DNA of 64,000 nt from Clusia tigrina (lineage: Eukaryota; Arthropoda; Insecta; Diptera; Clusiidae). The stretch is from the NCBI GenBank assembly GCA_920105625.2, contig OV050032.1, positions 108,236,542 to 108,300,541 on the forward strand, in the 5' to 3' direction. Shown here one piece after another: positions 49,603 through 63,090 of the stretch (its first letter is position 1; every line of letters starts with the position of its first letter). A program made the position numbers and the translations under genes. The notes below the pieces were generated by a model. That model was not told the origin of the DNA. It did not search any database and saw nothing but the letters and a program-made list of their open reading frames with translations.

Positions 49603-51585
49603 TTACAAGCATTTGTATGTTGCAAGCTTTGATTGGTGTAGGACGTACCGTATAGAAGTTAGGGCCATTTTAAGTTTTATCAGTGTTTGATTTGGGACTC
49701 TAGGGTAGCATAGCTTTGAGCGATGGCCTAAATTGACAAGAGGCTCGAGTACTTTATTTTTACAAAATTTCAAGGTTTTATGACGCTCCAGTAAAAAGTT
49801 ACAAGCATTTGTATGTTGCAAACTTTGATTGGTGTAGGACGTACCGTATAGAAGTTAGGGCCATTTGAAGTTTTATCAGTGTTTGATTTGGGACTCAAGG
49901 GTAGCATAGCTTTGAGCGATGGCCTAAATTGACAAGAGGCTCGAGTACTTTATTGTTACAAAATGTCAAGGTTTTATGACGCTCCAGTAAAAAGTTACAA
50001 GCATTTGTATGTTGCAAACTTTGATTGGTGTAGGACGTACCGTATAGAAGTTAGGGCCATTTGAAGTTTTATCAGTGTTTGATTTGGGACTCTAGGGTAG
50101 CATAGCTTTGAGCGATGGCCTAAATTGACAAGAGGCTCGAGTACTTTATTGTTACAAAATTTCAAGGTTTTATGACGCTCCAGTAAAAAGTTACAAGCAT
50201 TTGTATGTTGCAAACGTTGATAGGTGTAGGACGTACCGTAAAAAAGTTAGGGTCATTTGAAGTTTTATCAGTGTTTGATTTGGGACTCAAGGGTAGCATA
50301 GCTTTGAGCGATGGCCTAAATTGACAAGAGGCTCGAGTACTTTATTGTTACAAAATGTCAAGGTTTTATGACGCTCCAGTAAAAAGTTACAAGCATTTGT
50401 ATGTTGCAAACTTTGATAGGTGTAGGACGTACCGTAGAGAAGTTAGGGCCATTTGAAGTTTTATCAGTGTTTGATTTGGGACTCAAGGGTAGCATAGCTT
50501 TGAGCGATGGCTTAAATTGACAAGAGGCTCGAGTACTTCATTGTTACAAATTTTCAAGGTTTTATGACGCTCCAGTAAAAAGTTACAAGCATTTGTATGT
50601 TGCAAACGTTGATAGGTGTAGGACGTACCGTAAAAAAGTTAGGGTCATTTGAAGTTTTATCAGTGTTTGATTTGGGACTCAAGGGTAGCATAGCTTTGAG
50701 CGATGGCCTAAATTGACAAGAGGCTCGAGTACTTTATTGTTACAAAATGTCAAGGTTTTATGACGCTCCAGTAAAAAGTTACAAGCATTTGTATGTTGCA
50801 AACTTTGATTGGTGTAGGACGTACCGTATAGAAGTTAGGGCCATTTGAAGTTTTATCAGTGTTTGATTTGGGACTCTAGGGTAGCATAGCTTTGAGCGAT
50901 GGCCTAAATTGACAAGAGGCTCGAGTACTTTATTGTTACAAAATTTCAAGGTTTTTTGACGCTCCAGTAAAAAGTGACAAGCATTTGTATGTTGTAAACT
51001 TTGATAGGTGTAGGACGTACCGTAAAGAAGTTAGGGGCGTTTGAAGTTTTATCAGTGTTTGATTTGGGACTCAAGGGTAGCATAGCTTTGAGCGATGGCT
51101 TAAATTGACAAGAGGCTCGAGTACTTTATTGTTACAAAATTTCTAGGTTTTATGACGCTCCAGTAAAAAGTTACAAGCATTTGTATGTTGCAAACTTTGA
51201 TAAATGTAGGACGTACCGTAAAGAAGTTAGGGTCATTTGAAGTTTTATCAGCGTTTGATTTGGGACTCAAGGGTAGCATAGCTTTGAGCGATGGCCTAAA
51301 TTGACAAGAGGCTCGAGTACTTTATTGTTACAAAATTTCAAGGTTTTATGACGCTCCAGTAAAAAGTTACAAGCATTTGTATGTTGCAAGCTTTGATTGG
51401 TGTAGGACGTACCGTATAGAAGTTAGGGCCATTTTAAGTTTTATCAGTGTTTGATTTGGGACTCTAGGGTAGCATAGCTTTGAGCGATGGCCTAAATTGA
51501 CAAGAGGCTCGAGTACTTTATTTTTACAAAATTTCAAGGTTTTATGACGCTCCAGTAAAAAGTTACAAGCATTTGTATGTTGCAA
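49603..51585 (+). repeat. Satellite duplication, offset 1,764 bp (nine monomers)
   Basis: The marked monomer with GGGCCATTTTAAG and TTTATTTTTACAAAATT occurs at about 49603-49821 and again at 51367-51585. Confidence 0.75.
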
Positions 51586-54500
51586 ACTTTGATTGGTGTA
51601 GGACGTACCGTATAGAAGTTAGGGCCATTTGAAGTTTTATCAGTGTTTGATTTGGGACTCTAGGGTAGCATAGCTTTGAGCGATGGCTTAAATTGACAAG
51701 AGGCTCGGGTACTTTATTGTTACAAAATTTCAAGGTTTTATGACGCTGCAATAAAAAGTTACAAGCATTTGTATGTTGCTAACTTTGATAGGTGTAGGAC
51801 GTACCGTATAGAAGTTAGGGCCATTTGAAGTTTTATCAGTGTTTGATTTGGGACTCTAGGGTAGCATAGCTTTGAGCGATGGCTTAAATTGACAAGAGGC
51901 TCGGGTACTTTATTGTTACAAAATTTCAAGGTTTTATGACGCTCCAGTAAAAAGTTACAAGCATTTGTATGTTGCAAACTTTGATAGGTGTAGGACGTAC
52001 CGTAAAGAAGTTAGGGCCATTTTTTACAAAATTTCAATTGTTACAAAATTTCAATGTTTTATGACGCTCCAGTAAAAAGTTACAAGCATTTGTATGTTGC
52101 AACCTTTGATAGGTGTAGGACGTACCGTAGAGAAGTTAGGGCCATTTGAAGTTTTATCAGTTTTTGATTTGGGACTCAAGGGTAGCATAGCTTTGAGCGA
52201 TGGCTTAAATTGACAAGAGGCTCGAGTACTTCATTGTTACAAATTTTCAAGGTTTTATGACGCTCCAGTAAAAAGTTACAAGCATTTGTATGTTGCAAAC
52301 GTTGATAGGTGTAGGACGTACCGTAAAAAAGTTAGGGTCATTTGAAGTTTTATCAGTGTTTGATTTGGGACTCAAGGGTAGCATAGCTTTGAGCGATGGC
52401 CTAAATTGACAAGAGGCTCGAGTACTTTATTGTTACAAAATGTCAAGGTTTTATGACGCTCCAGTAAAAAGTTACAAGCATTTGTATGTTGCAAACTTTG
52501 ATTGGTGTAGGACGTACCGTATAGAAGTTAGGGCCATTTGAAGTTTTATCAGTGTTTGATTTGGGACTCTAGGGTAGCATAGCTTTGAGCGATGGCCTAA
52601 ATTGACAAGAGGCTCGAGTACTTTATTGTTACAAAATTTCAAGGTTTTATGACGCTACAGTAAAAAGTTACAAGCATTTGTATGTTGCAAACTTTGATTG
52701 GTGTAGGACGTACCGTATAGAAGTTAGGGCCATTTGAAGTTTTATCAGTGTTTGATTTAGGACTCTAGGCATAGCATAACTTTGAGCGATGGCTTAAATT
52801 GACAAGAGGCTCGGGTACTTTATTGTTACAAAATTTCAAGGTTTTATGACGCTCCAGTAAAAAGTGACAAGCATTTGTATGTTGCAAACTTTGATAGGTG
52901 TAGGACGTACCGTAAAGAAGTTAGGGGCGTTTGAAGTTTTATCAGTGTTTGATTTGGGACTCAAGGGTAGCATAGCTTTGAGCGATGGCTTAAATTGACA
53001 AGAGGCTCGAGTACTTTATTGTTACAAAATATCTAGGTTTTATGACGCTCCAGTAAAAAGTTACAAGCATTTGTATGTTGCAAACTTTGATAGGTGTAGG
53101 ACGTACCGTAAAGAAGTTAGGGTCATTTGAAGTTTTATCAGTGTTTGATTTGGGACTCAAGGGTAGCATAGCTTTGAGCGATGGCCTAAATTGACAAGAG
53201 GCTCGAGTACTTTATTGTTACAAAATTTCAAGGTTTTATGACGCTCCAGTAAAAAGTTACAAGCATTTGTATGTTGCAAACTTTGATAGGTGTAGGACGT
53301 ACCGTAGAGAAGTTAGGGCCATTTGAAGTTTTATCAGTGTTTGATTTGGGACTCAAGGGTAGCATAGCTTTGAGCGATGGCCTAAATTGACAAGAGGCTC
53401 GAGTACTTCATTGTTACAAAATTTCAATGTTTTATGACGCTCCAGTAAAAAGTTACAAGCATTTGTATGTTGCAAACTTTGATAGGTGCAGGACGTACCG
53501 TAAAGAAGTTAGGGCCATTTGAAGTTTTATCAGTGTTTGATTTGGGACTCAAGGGTAGCATAGCTTTGAGCGATGGCCTAAATTGACAAGAGGCTCGAGG
53601 ATTTCATTGTTACAAAATTTCAAGGTTTTATGACGCTCCAGTAAAAAGTTACAAGCATTTGTATGCTGCAAACTTTGAAAGGTGTAGGACGTACCGTAAA
53701 GAAGTTAGGGCCATTTGAAGTTTTATCAGTGTTTGATTTGGGTCTCAAGGGTAGCATAGCTTTGAGCGATGGCTTAAATTGACAAGAGGCTCGAGTACTT
53801 CATTGTTACAAAATTTCAAGGTTTTATGACGCTCCAGTAAAAAGTTACAAGCATTTGTATGTTGCAAACTTTGATAGGTGTAGGATGTACCGTCAAGAAG
53901 TTTGGGGCGTTTGAAGTTTTATCAGTGTTTGATTTGGGACTCAAGGGTAGCATAGCTTAGAGCGATGGCTTAAATTGACAAGAGGCTCGAGTACTTTATT
54001 GTTACAAAATGTCAAGGTTTTATGACGCTCCAGTAAAAAGTTACAAGCATTTATATGTTGCAAACTTTGATAGGTGTAGGACGTACCGTAAAGAAGTTAG
54101 GGCCATTTGAAGTTTTATCAGTGTTTGGTTTGGGACTCAGGGGTAGCATAGCTTTGAGCGATGGCCTAAATTGACAAGAGGCTCGAGTACTTTATTGTTA
54201 CAAAATTTCAAGGTTTTATGACGCTCCAGTAAAAAGTTACAAGCATTTGTATGTTGCAAGCTTTGATTGGTGTAGGACGTACCGAATAGAAGTTAGGGCC
54301 ATTTGAAGTTTTATCAGTGTTTGATTTGGGACTCAAGGGTAGCATAGCTTTGAGCGATGGCTTAAATTGACAAGAGGCTGGAGTACTTCATTGTTACAAA
54401 TTTTCAAGGTTTTATGACGCTCCAGTAAAAAGTTACAAGCATTTGTATGTTGCAAACGTTGATAGGTGTAGGACGTACCGTAAAGAAGTTAGGGCCATTT

Positions 54501-57500
54501 GAAGTTTTATCAGTGTTTGATTATGGACTCAAGGGTAGCAGAGCTTTGAGCGATGGCCTAAATTGACAAGAGGCTCGAGTACTTTATTGTTACAAAATAT
54601 CAAGGTTTTATGACGCTCCAGTAAAAAGTTACAAGGATTTGTATGTTGCAAACTTTGATTGGTGTAGGACGTACCGTATAGAAGTTAGGGCCATTTGAAG
54701 TTTTATCAGTGTTTGATTTGGGACTCAAGGGTAGCATAGCTTTGAGCGATGGCTTCAATTGACAAGAGGCTCGAGTACTTCATTGTTACAAAATGTTAAG
54801 GTTTTATGACGCTCCAGTAAAAAGTTACAAGCATTTGTATGTTGCAAACTTTGATAGGTGTAGGATGTACCGTAAAGAAGTTAGGGGCGTTTGAAGTTTT
54901 ATCAGTGTTTGATTTGGGACTCAAGGGTAGCATAGCTTTGAGCGATGGCTTAAATTGACAAGAGGCTCGAGTACTTTATTGGTACAAAATTTCTAGGTTT
55001 TATGACGCTCCAGTAAAAAGTTACAAGCATTTGTATGTTGCAAACTTTGATAGGTGTAGGACGTACCGTAAAGAAGTTAGGGCCATTTGAAGTTTTATCA
55101 ATGTTTGATTTGGGACTCAAGGGTAGCATAGCTTTGAGCGATGGCCTAAATTGACAAGAGGCTCGCGTACTTTATTGTTACAAAATTTCAAGGTTTTATG
55201 ACGCTCCAGTAAAAAGTTACAAGCATTTGTATGTTGCAAACTTTGATAGGTGTAGGACGTACCGTAAAGAAGTTAGGGCCATTTGAAGTTTTATCAGTGT
55301 TTGATTTGGGACTCAGGGGTAGCAAAGCTTTGAGCGATGACCTAAATTGACAAGAGGCTCGAGTACTTTATTGTTACAAAATTTCAAGGTTTTATGACGC
55401 TCCAGTAAAAAGTTACAAGCATTTGTATGTTGCAAGCTTTGATTGGTGTAGGACGTACCGAATAGAAGTTAGGGCCATTTGAAGTTTTATCAGTGCTTGA
55501 TTTGGGACTCAAGGGTAGCATAGCTTTGAGCGATGGCTTAAATTGACAAGAGGCTCGAGTACTTCATTGTTACAAATTTTCAAGGTTTTATGACGCTCCA
55601 GTAAAAAGTTACAAGCATTTGTATGTTGCAAACGTTGATAGGTGTAGGACGTACCGTAAAGAAGTTAGGGCCATTTGAAGTTTTATCAGTGTTTGATTTG
55701 GGACTCAAGGGTAGCATAGCTTTGAGCGATGGCCTAAATTGACAAGAGGCTCGTGTACTTTATTGTTACAAAATGTCAAGGTTTTATGACGCTCCAGTAA
55801 AAAGTTACAAGCATTTGTATGTTGCAAACTTTGATTGGTGTAGGACGTACCGTATAGAAGTTAGGGCCATTTGAAGTTTTATCAGTGTTTGATTTGGGAC
55901 TCTAGGGTAGCATAGCTTTGAGCGATGGCCTAAATTGACAAGAGGCTCGAGTACTTTATTGTTACAAAATTTCACGGTTTTATGACGCTCCAGTAAAAAG
56001 TTACAAGCATTTGTATGTTGCAAACTTTGATTGGTGTAGGACGTACCGTATAGAAGTTAGGGCCATTTGAAGTTTTCTCAGTGTTTGATTTAGGACTCTA
56101 GGGTAGCATAGTTTTGAGCGATGGCTTAAATTGACAAGAGGCTCGGGTACTTTATTGTTACAAAATTTCAAGGTTTTATGACGCTCCAGTAAAAAGTTAC
56201 AAGCAATTGTATGTTGCAAACTTTGATAGGTGTAGGACGTACCGTAAAGAAGTTAGGGCCATTTGAAGTTTTATCAGTGTGTGATTTGGGACTCAAGGGT
56301 AGAATAGCTTTGAGCGATGGCCTAAATTGACAAGAGGCTCGAGTACTTCATTGTTACAAAATTTCAAGGTTTTATGACGCACCAGTAAAAAGTTACAAAC
56401 ATTTGTATGTTGCAAACTTTGAAAGGTGTAGGACGTACCGTAAAGAAGTTAGGGCCATTTGAAGTTTTATCAGTGTTTGATTTGGGACTCAAGGGTAGCA
56501 TAGCTTTGAGCGATGGCTTAAATTGACAAGAGGCTCGAGTACTTTATTGTTACAAAATTTCTACTTTTTATGACGCTCCAGTAAAAAGTTACAAGCATTT
56601 GTATGTTGCAAACTTTGATAGGTGTAGGACGTACCGTAAAGAAGTTAGGGCCATTTGAAGTTTTATCAGTGTTTGATTTGGGACTCAAGGGTAGCATAGC
56701 TTTGAGCGATGGCCTAAATTGACAAGAGGCTCGAGTACTTTATTGTTACAAAATTTCAAGGTTTTATGACGCACCAGTAAAAAGTTACAAGCATTTGTAT
56801 GTTGCAAACTTTGATTGGTGTAGGAATTACCGTATAGAAGTTAGGGCCATTTGAAGTTTTATCAGTGTTTGATTTGGGACTCAAGGGTAGCATAGCTTTG
56901 AGCGATGGCCTAAATTGACAAGAGGCTCGAGTACTTCATTGTTACAAAATTTCAAGGTTTTATGACGCTCCAGTAAAAAGTTACAAGCATTTGTATGCTG
57001 CAAACTTTGAAAGGTGTAGGACGTACCGTAAAGAAGTTAGGGCCATTTGAAGTTTTATCAGTGTTTGATTTGGGACTCAAGGGTAGCATAGCTTTGAGCG
57101 ACGGCCTAAATTGACAAGAGGCTCGAGTACTTCATTGTTACAAAATTTCAATGTTTTATGACGTTCCAGTAAAAAGTTACAAGCATTTGTATGTTGCAAA
57201 CTTTGATAGGTGTAGGATGTACCGTCAAGAAGTTAGGGGCGTTTGAAGTTTTATCAGTGTTTGATTTGGGACTCAAGGGTAGCATAGCTTAGAGCGATGG
57301 CTTAAATTGACAAGAGGCTCGAGTACTTTATTGTTACAAAATTTCAAGGTTTTATGACGCTCCAGTAAAAAGTTACAAGCATTTATATGTTGCAAACTTT
57401 GATAGGTGTAGGACGTACCGTAAAGAAGTTAGGGCCATTTGAAGTTTTATCAGTGTTTGATTTGGGACTCAAGGGTAGCATAGCTTTGAGCGATGGCCTA

Positions 57501-57568
57501 AATTGACAAGAGGCTCGTGTACTTTATTGTTACAAAATGTCAAGGTTTTATGACGCTCCAGTAAAAAG

Positions 57569-60500
57569 TTACAAGCATTTGTATGTTGCAAACTTTGATT
57601 GGTGTAGGACGTACCGTATAGAAGTTAGGGCCATTTGAAGTTTTATCAGTGTTTGATTTGGGACTCTAGGGTAGCATAGCTTTGAGCGATGGCCTAAATT
57701 GACAAGAGGCTCGAGTACTTTATTTTTACAAAATTTCAAGGTTTTATGACGCTCCAGTAAAAAGTTACAAGCATTTGTATGTTGCAAACTTTGATTGGTG
57801 TAGGACGTACCGTATAGAAGTTAGGGCCATTTGAAGTTTTATCAGTGTTTGATTTGGGACTCTAGGGTAGCATAGCTTTGAGCGATGGCTTAAATTGACA
57901 AGAGGCTCGGGTACTTTATTGTTACAAAATTTCAAGGTTTTATGACGCTCTAGTAAAAAGTTACAAGCATTTGTATGTTGCAAACTGTGATAGGTGTAGG
58001 ACGTACCGTATAGAAGTTAGGCCCATTTGAAGTTTTATCAGTGTTTGATTTGGGACTCTAGGGTAGCATAGCTTTGAGCGATGGCTTAAATTGACAAGAG
58101 GCTCGGGTACTTTATTGTTACAAAATTTCAAGGTTTTATGACGCTTCAGTAAAAAGTTACAAGCATTTGTATGTTGCAAATTTTGATAGGTGTAGGACGT
58201 ACCGTAAAGAAGTTAGGGCCATTTGAAGTTTTATCAGTGTTTGATTTGGGACTCTAGGGTAGCATAGCTTTGAGCGATGGCATAAATTGACAAGAGGCTC
58301 GAGTACTTTATTGTTACAAAATTTCACGGTTTTATGACGCTCCAGTAAAAAGTTACAAGCATTTGTATGTTGCAAACTTTGATTGGTGTAGGACGTACCG
58401 TATAGAAGTTAGGGCCATTTGAAGTTTTCTCAGTGTTTGATTTAGGACTCTAGGGTAGGATAGTTTTGAGCGATGGCTTAAATTGACAAGAGGCTCGGGT
58501 ACTTTATTGTTACAAAATTTCAAGGTTTTATGACGCACCAGTAAAAAGTTACAAGCATTTGTATGTTGCAAACTTTGAAAGGTGTAGGACGTACCGTAAA
58601 GAAGTTAGGGCCATTTGAAGTTTTATCAGTGTTTGATTTGGGACTCAAGGGTAGCATAGCTTTGAGCGATGGCTTAAATTGACAAGAGGCTCGAGTACTT
58701 CATTGTTACAAAATTTTAAGGTTTTATGACGCTCCAGTAAAAAGTTACAAGCATTTGTATGTTGCAAACTTTGATAGGTGTAGGATGTACCGTAAAGAAG
58801 TTAGGGGCTTTTGAAGTTTTATCAGTGTTTGATTTGGGACTCAAGGGTAGCATAGCTTTGAGCGATGGCTTAAATTGACAAGAGGCTCGATTACTTTATT
58901 GTTACAAAATTTCAAGGTTTTATGACGCTCCAGTAAAAAGTTACAAGCATTTATATGTTGCAAACTTTGATAGGTGTAGGACGTACCGTAAAGAAGTTAG
59001 GGCCATTTGACGTTTTATCAGTGTTTGATTTGGGACTCAGGGGTAGCATAGCTTTGAGCGATGGCCTAAATTGACAAGTGGCTCGAGTACTTTATTGTTA
59101 CAAAATTTCAAGGTTTTATGACGCTCCAGTAAAAAGTTACAAGCATTTGTATGTTGCAAGCTTTGATTGGTGTAGGACGTACCGTATAGAAGTTAGGGCA
59201 ATTTGAAGTTTTATCAGTGTTTGATTTGGGACTCTAGGGTAGCATAGCTTTGAGCGATGGCCTAAATTGACAAGAGGCTCGAGTACTTTATTTTTACAAA
59301 ATTTCAAGGTTGTATGACGCTCCAGTAAAAAGTTACAAGCATTTGTATGTTGCAAACTTTGATTGGTGTAGGACGTACCGTATAGAAGTTAGGGCCATTT
59401 GAAGTTTTATCAGTGTTTGATTTGGGACTCTAGGGTAGCATAGCTTTGAGCGATGGCTTAAATTGACAAGAGGCTCGGGTACTTTATTGTTACAAAATTT
59501 CAAGGTTTTATGACGCTCTAGTAAAAAGTTACAAGCATTTGTATGTTGCAAACTGTGATAGGTGTAGGACGTACCGTATAGAAGTTAGGGCCATTTGAAG
59601 TTTTATCAGTGTTTGATTTGGGACTCTAGGGTAGCATAGCTTTGAGCGATGGCTTAAATTGACAAGAGGCTCGGGTACTTTATTGTTACAAAATTTCAAG
59701 GTTTTATGACGCTTCAGTAAAAAGTTACAAGCATTTGTATGTTGCAAATTTTGATAGGTGTAGGACGTACCGTAAAGAAGTTAGGGCCATTTGAAGTTTT
59801 ATCAGTGTTTGATTTGGGACTCTAGGGTAGCATAGCTTTGAGCGATGGCCTAAATTGACAAGAGGCTCGAGTACTTTATTGCTACAAAATTTCACGGTTT
59901 TATGACGCTCCAGTAAAAAGTTACAAGCATTTGTATGTTGCAAACTTTGATTGGTGTAGGACGTACCGTATAGAAGTTAGGGCCATTTGAAGTTTTCTCA
60001 GTGTTTGATTTAGGACTCTAGGGTAGGATAGTTTTGAGCGATGGCTTAAATTGACAAGAGGCTCGGGTACTTTATTGTTACAAAATTTCAAGGTTTTATG
60101 ACGCACCAGTAAAAAGTTACAAGCATTTGTATGTTGCAAACTTTGAAAGGTGTAGGACGTACCGTAAAGAAGTTAGGGCCATTTGAAGTTTTATCAGTGT
60201 TTGATTTGGGACTCAAGGGTAGCATAGCTTTGAGCGATGGCTTAAATTGACAAGAGGCTCGAGTACTTCATTGTTACAAAATTTTAAGGTTTTATGACGC
60301 TCCAGTAAAAAGTTACAAGCATTTGTATGTTGCAAACTTTGATAGGTGTAGGATGTACCGTAAAGAAGTTAGGGGCGTTTGAAGTTTTATCAGTGTTTGA
60401 TTTGGGACTCAAGGGTAGCATAGCTTTGAGCGATGGCTTAAATTGACAAGAGGCTCGATTACTTTATTGTTACAAAATTTCAAGGTTTTATGACGCTCCA

Positions 60501-63090
60501 GTAAAAAGTTACAAGCATTTATATGTTGCAAACTTTGATAGGTGTAGGACGTACCGTAAAGAAGTTAGGGCCATTTGACGTTTTATCAGTGTTTGATTTG
60601 GGACTCAGGGGTAGCATAGCTTTGAGCGATGGCCTAAATTGACAAGTGGCTCGAGTACTTTATTGTTACAAAATTTCAAGGTTTTATGACGCTCCAGTAA
60701 AAAGTTACAAGCATTTGTATGTTGCAAGCTTTGATTGGTGTAGGACGTACCGTATAGAAGTTAGGGCCATTTGAAGTTTTATCAGTGTTTGATTTGGGAC
60801 TCTAGGGTAGCATAGCTTTGAGCGATGGCCTAAATTGACAAGAGGCTCGAGTACTTTATTTTTACAAAATTTCAAGGTTTTATGACGCTCCAGTAAAAAG
60901 TTACAAGCATTTGTATGTTGCAAACTTTGATTGGTGTAGGACGTACCGTATAGAAGTTAGGGCCATTTGAAGTTTTATCAGTGTTTGATTTGGGACTCTA
61001 GGGTAGCATAGCTTTGAGCGATGGCTTAAATTGACAAGAGGCTCGGGTACTTTATTGTTACAAAATTTCAAGGTTTTATGACGCTCTAGTAAAAAGTTAC
61101 AAGCATTTGTATGTTGCAAACTTTGATAGGTGTAGGACGTACCGTATAGAAGTTAGGGCCATTTGAAGTTTTATCAGTGTTTGATTTGGGACTCTAGGGT
61201 AGCATAGCTTTGAGCGATGGCTTAAATTGACAAGAGGCTCGGGTACTTTATTGTTACAAAATTTCAAGGTTTTATGACGCTTCAGTAAAAAGTTACAAGC
61301 ATTTGTATGTTGCAAACTTTGATAGGTGTAGGACGTACCGTAAAGAAGTTAGGGCCATTTGAAGTTTTATCAGTGTTTGATTTGGGACTCAAGGGTAGCA
61401 TAGCTTTGAGCGATAGCTTAAATTGACAAGAGGCTCGAGTACTTTATTGTTACAAAATTTCAAGGTTTTATGACGCTCCAGTAAAAAGTTACAAGCATTT
61501 GTATGTTGCAAACTTTGATTGGTGTAGCACGTACCGTATAGAAGTTAGGGCCATTTGAAGTTTTATCAGTGTTTGATTTGGGACTCTAGGGTAGCATAGC
61601 TTTGAGCGATGGCTTAAATTGACAAGAGGCTCGGGTACTTTATTGTTACAAAATTTCAAGGTTTTATAACGCTCCAGTAAAAAGTTACAAGCATTTGTAT
61701 GTTGAAAACTTTGATAGGTGTAGGACGTACCGTAAAGAAGTTAGGGCCATTTGAAGTTTTCTCAGTGTTTGATTTAGGACTCTAGGGTAGGATAGTTTTG
61801 AGCGATGGCTTAAATTGACAAGAGGCTCGGGTACTTTATTGTTACAAAATTTCAAGGTTTTATGACGCACCAGTAAAAAGTTACAAGCATTTGTATGTTG
61901 CAAACTTTGAAAGGTGTAGGACGTACCGTAAAGAAGTTAGGGCCATTTGAAGTTTTATCAGTGTTTGATTTGGGACTCAAGGGTAGCATAGCTTTGAGCG
62001 ATGGCTTAAATTGACAAGAGGCTCGAGTACTTCATTGTTACAAAATTTTAAGGTTTTATGACGCTCCAGTAAAAAGTTACAAGCATTTGTATGTTGCAAA
62101 CTTTGATAGGTGTAGGATGTACCGTAAAGAAGTTAGGGGCGTTTGAAGTTTTATCAGTGTTTGATTTGGGACTCAAGGGTAGCATAGCTTTGAGCGATGG
62201 CTTAAATTGACAAGAGGCTCGATTACTTTATTGTTACAAAATTTCAAGGTTTTATGACGCTCCAGTAAAAAGTTACAAGCATTTATATGTTGCAAACTTT
62301 GATAGGTGTAGGATGTACCGTAAAGAAGTTAGGGGCGTTTGAAGTTTTATCAGTGTTTGATTTGGGACTCAGGGGTAGCATAGCTTTGAGCGATGGCCTA
62401 AATTGACAAGTGGCTCGAGTACTTTATTGTTACAAAATTTCAAGGTTTTATGACGCTCCAGTAAAAAGTTACAAGCATTTGTATGTTGCAAGCTTTGATT
62501 GGTGTAGGACGTACCGTATAGAAGTTAGGGCCATTTGAAGTTTTATCAGTGTTTGATTTGGGACTCTAGGGTAGCATAGCTTTGAGCGATGGCCTAAATT
62601 GACAAGAGGCTCGAGTACTTTATTTTTACAAAATTTCAAGGTTTTATGACGCTCCAGTAAAAAGTTACAAGCATTTGTATGTTGCAAACTTTGATTGGTG
62701 TAGGACGTACCGTATAGAAGTTAGGGCCATTTGAAGTTTTATCAGTGTTTGATTTGGGACTCTAGGGTAGCATAGCTTTGAGCGATGGCTTAAATTGACA
62801 AGAGGGTCGGGTACTTTATTGTTACAAAATTTCAAGGTTTTATGACGCTCTAGTAAAAAGTTACAAGCATTTGTATGTTGCAAACTTTGATAGGTGTAGG
62901 ACGTACCGTATAGAAGTTAGGGCCATTTGAAGTTTTATCAGTGTTTGATTTGGGACTCTAGGGTAGCATAGCTTTGAGCGATGGCTTAAATTGACAAGAG
63001 GCTCGGGTACTTTATTGTTACAAAATTTCAAGGTTTTATGACGCTTCAGTAAAAAGTTACAAGCATTTGTATGTTGCAAACTTTGATAGG
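57569..63090 (+). repeat. Satellite higher-order repeat, 8-mer of 1,568 bp
   Basis: Monomer types recur in the same order with periods starting at 57569, 59137 and 60705; the fourth start is at 62469, after 1,764 bp, so the third period has gained one monomer. Markers repeated at this spacing are CAAACTTTGAAAGGTG (58577, 60145, then 61909), AGTTTTCTCAGTG with TAGGATAG, and CTCGATTACTT. Confidence 0.88.
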
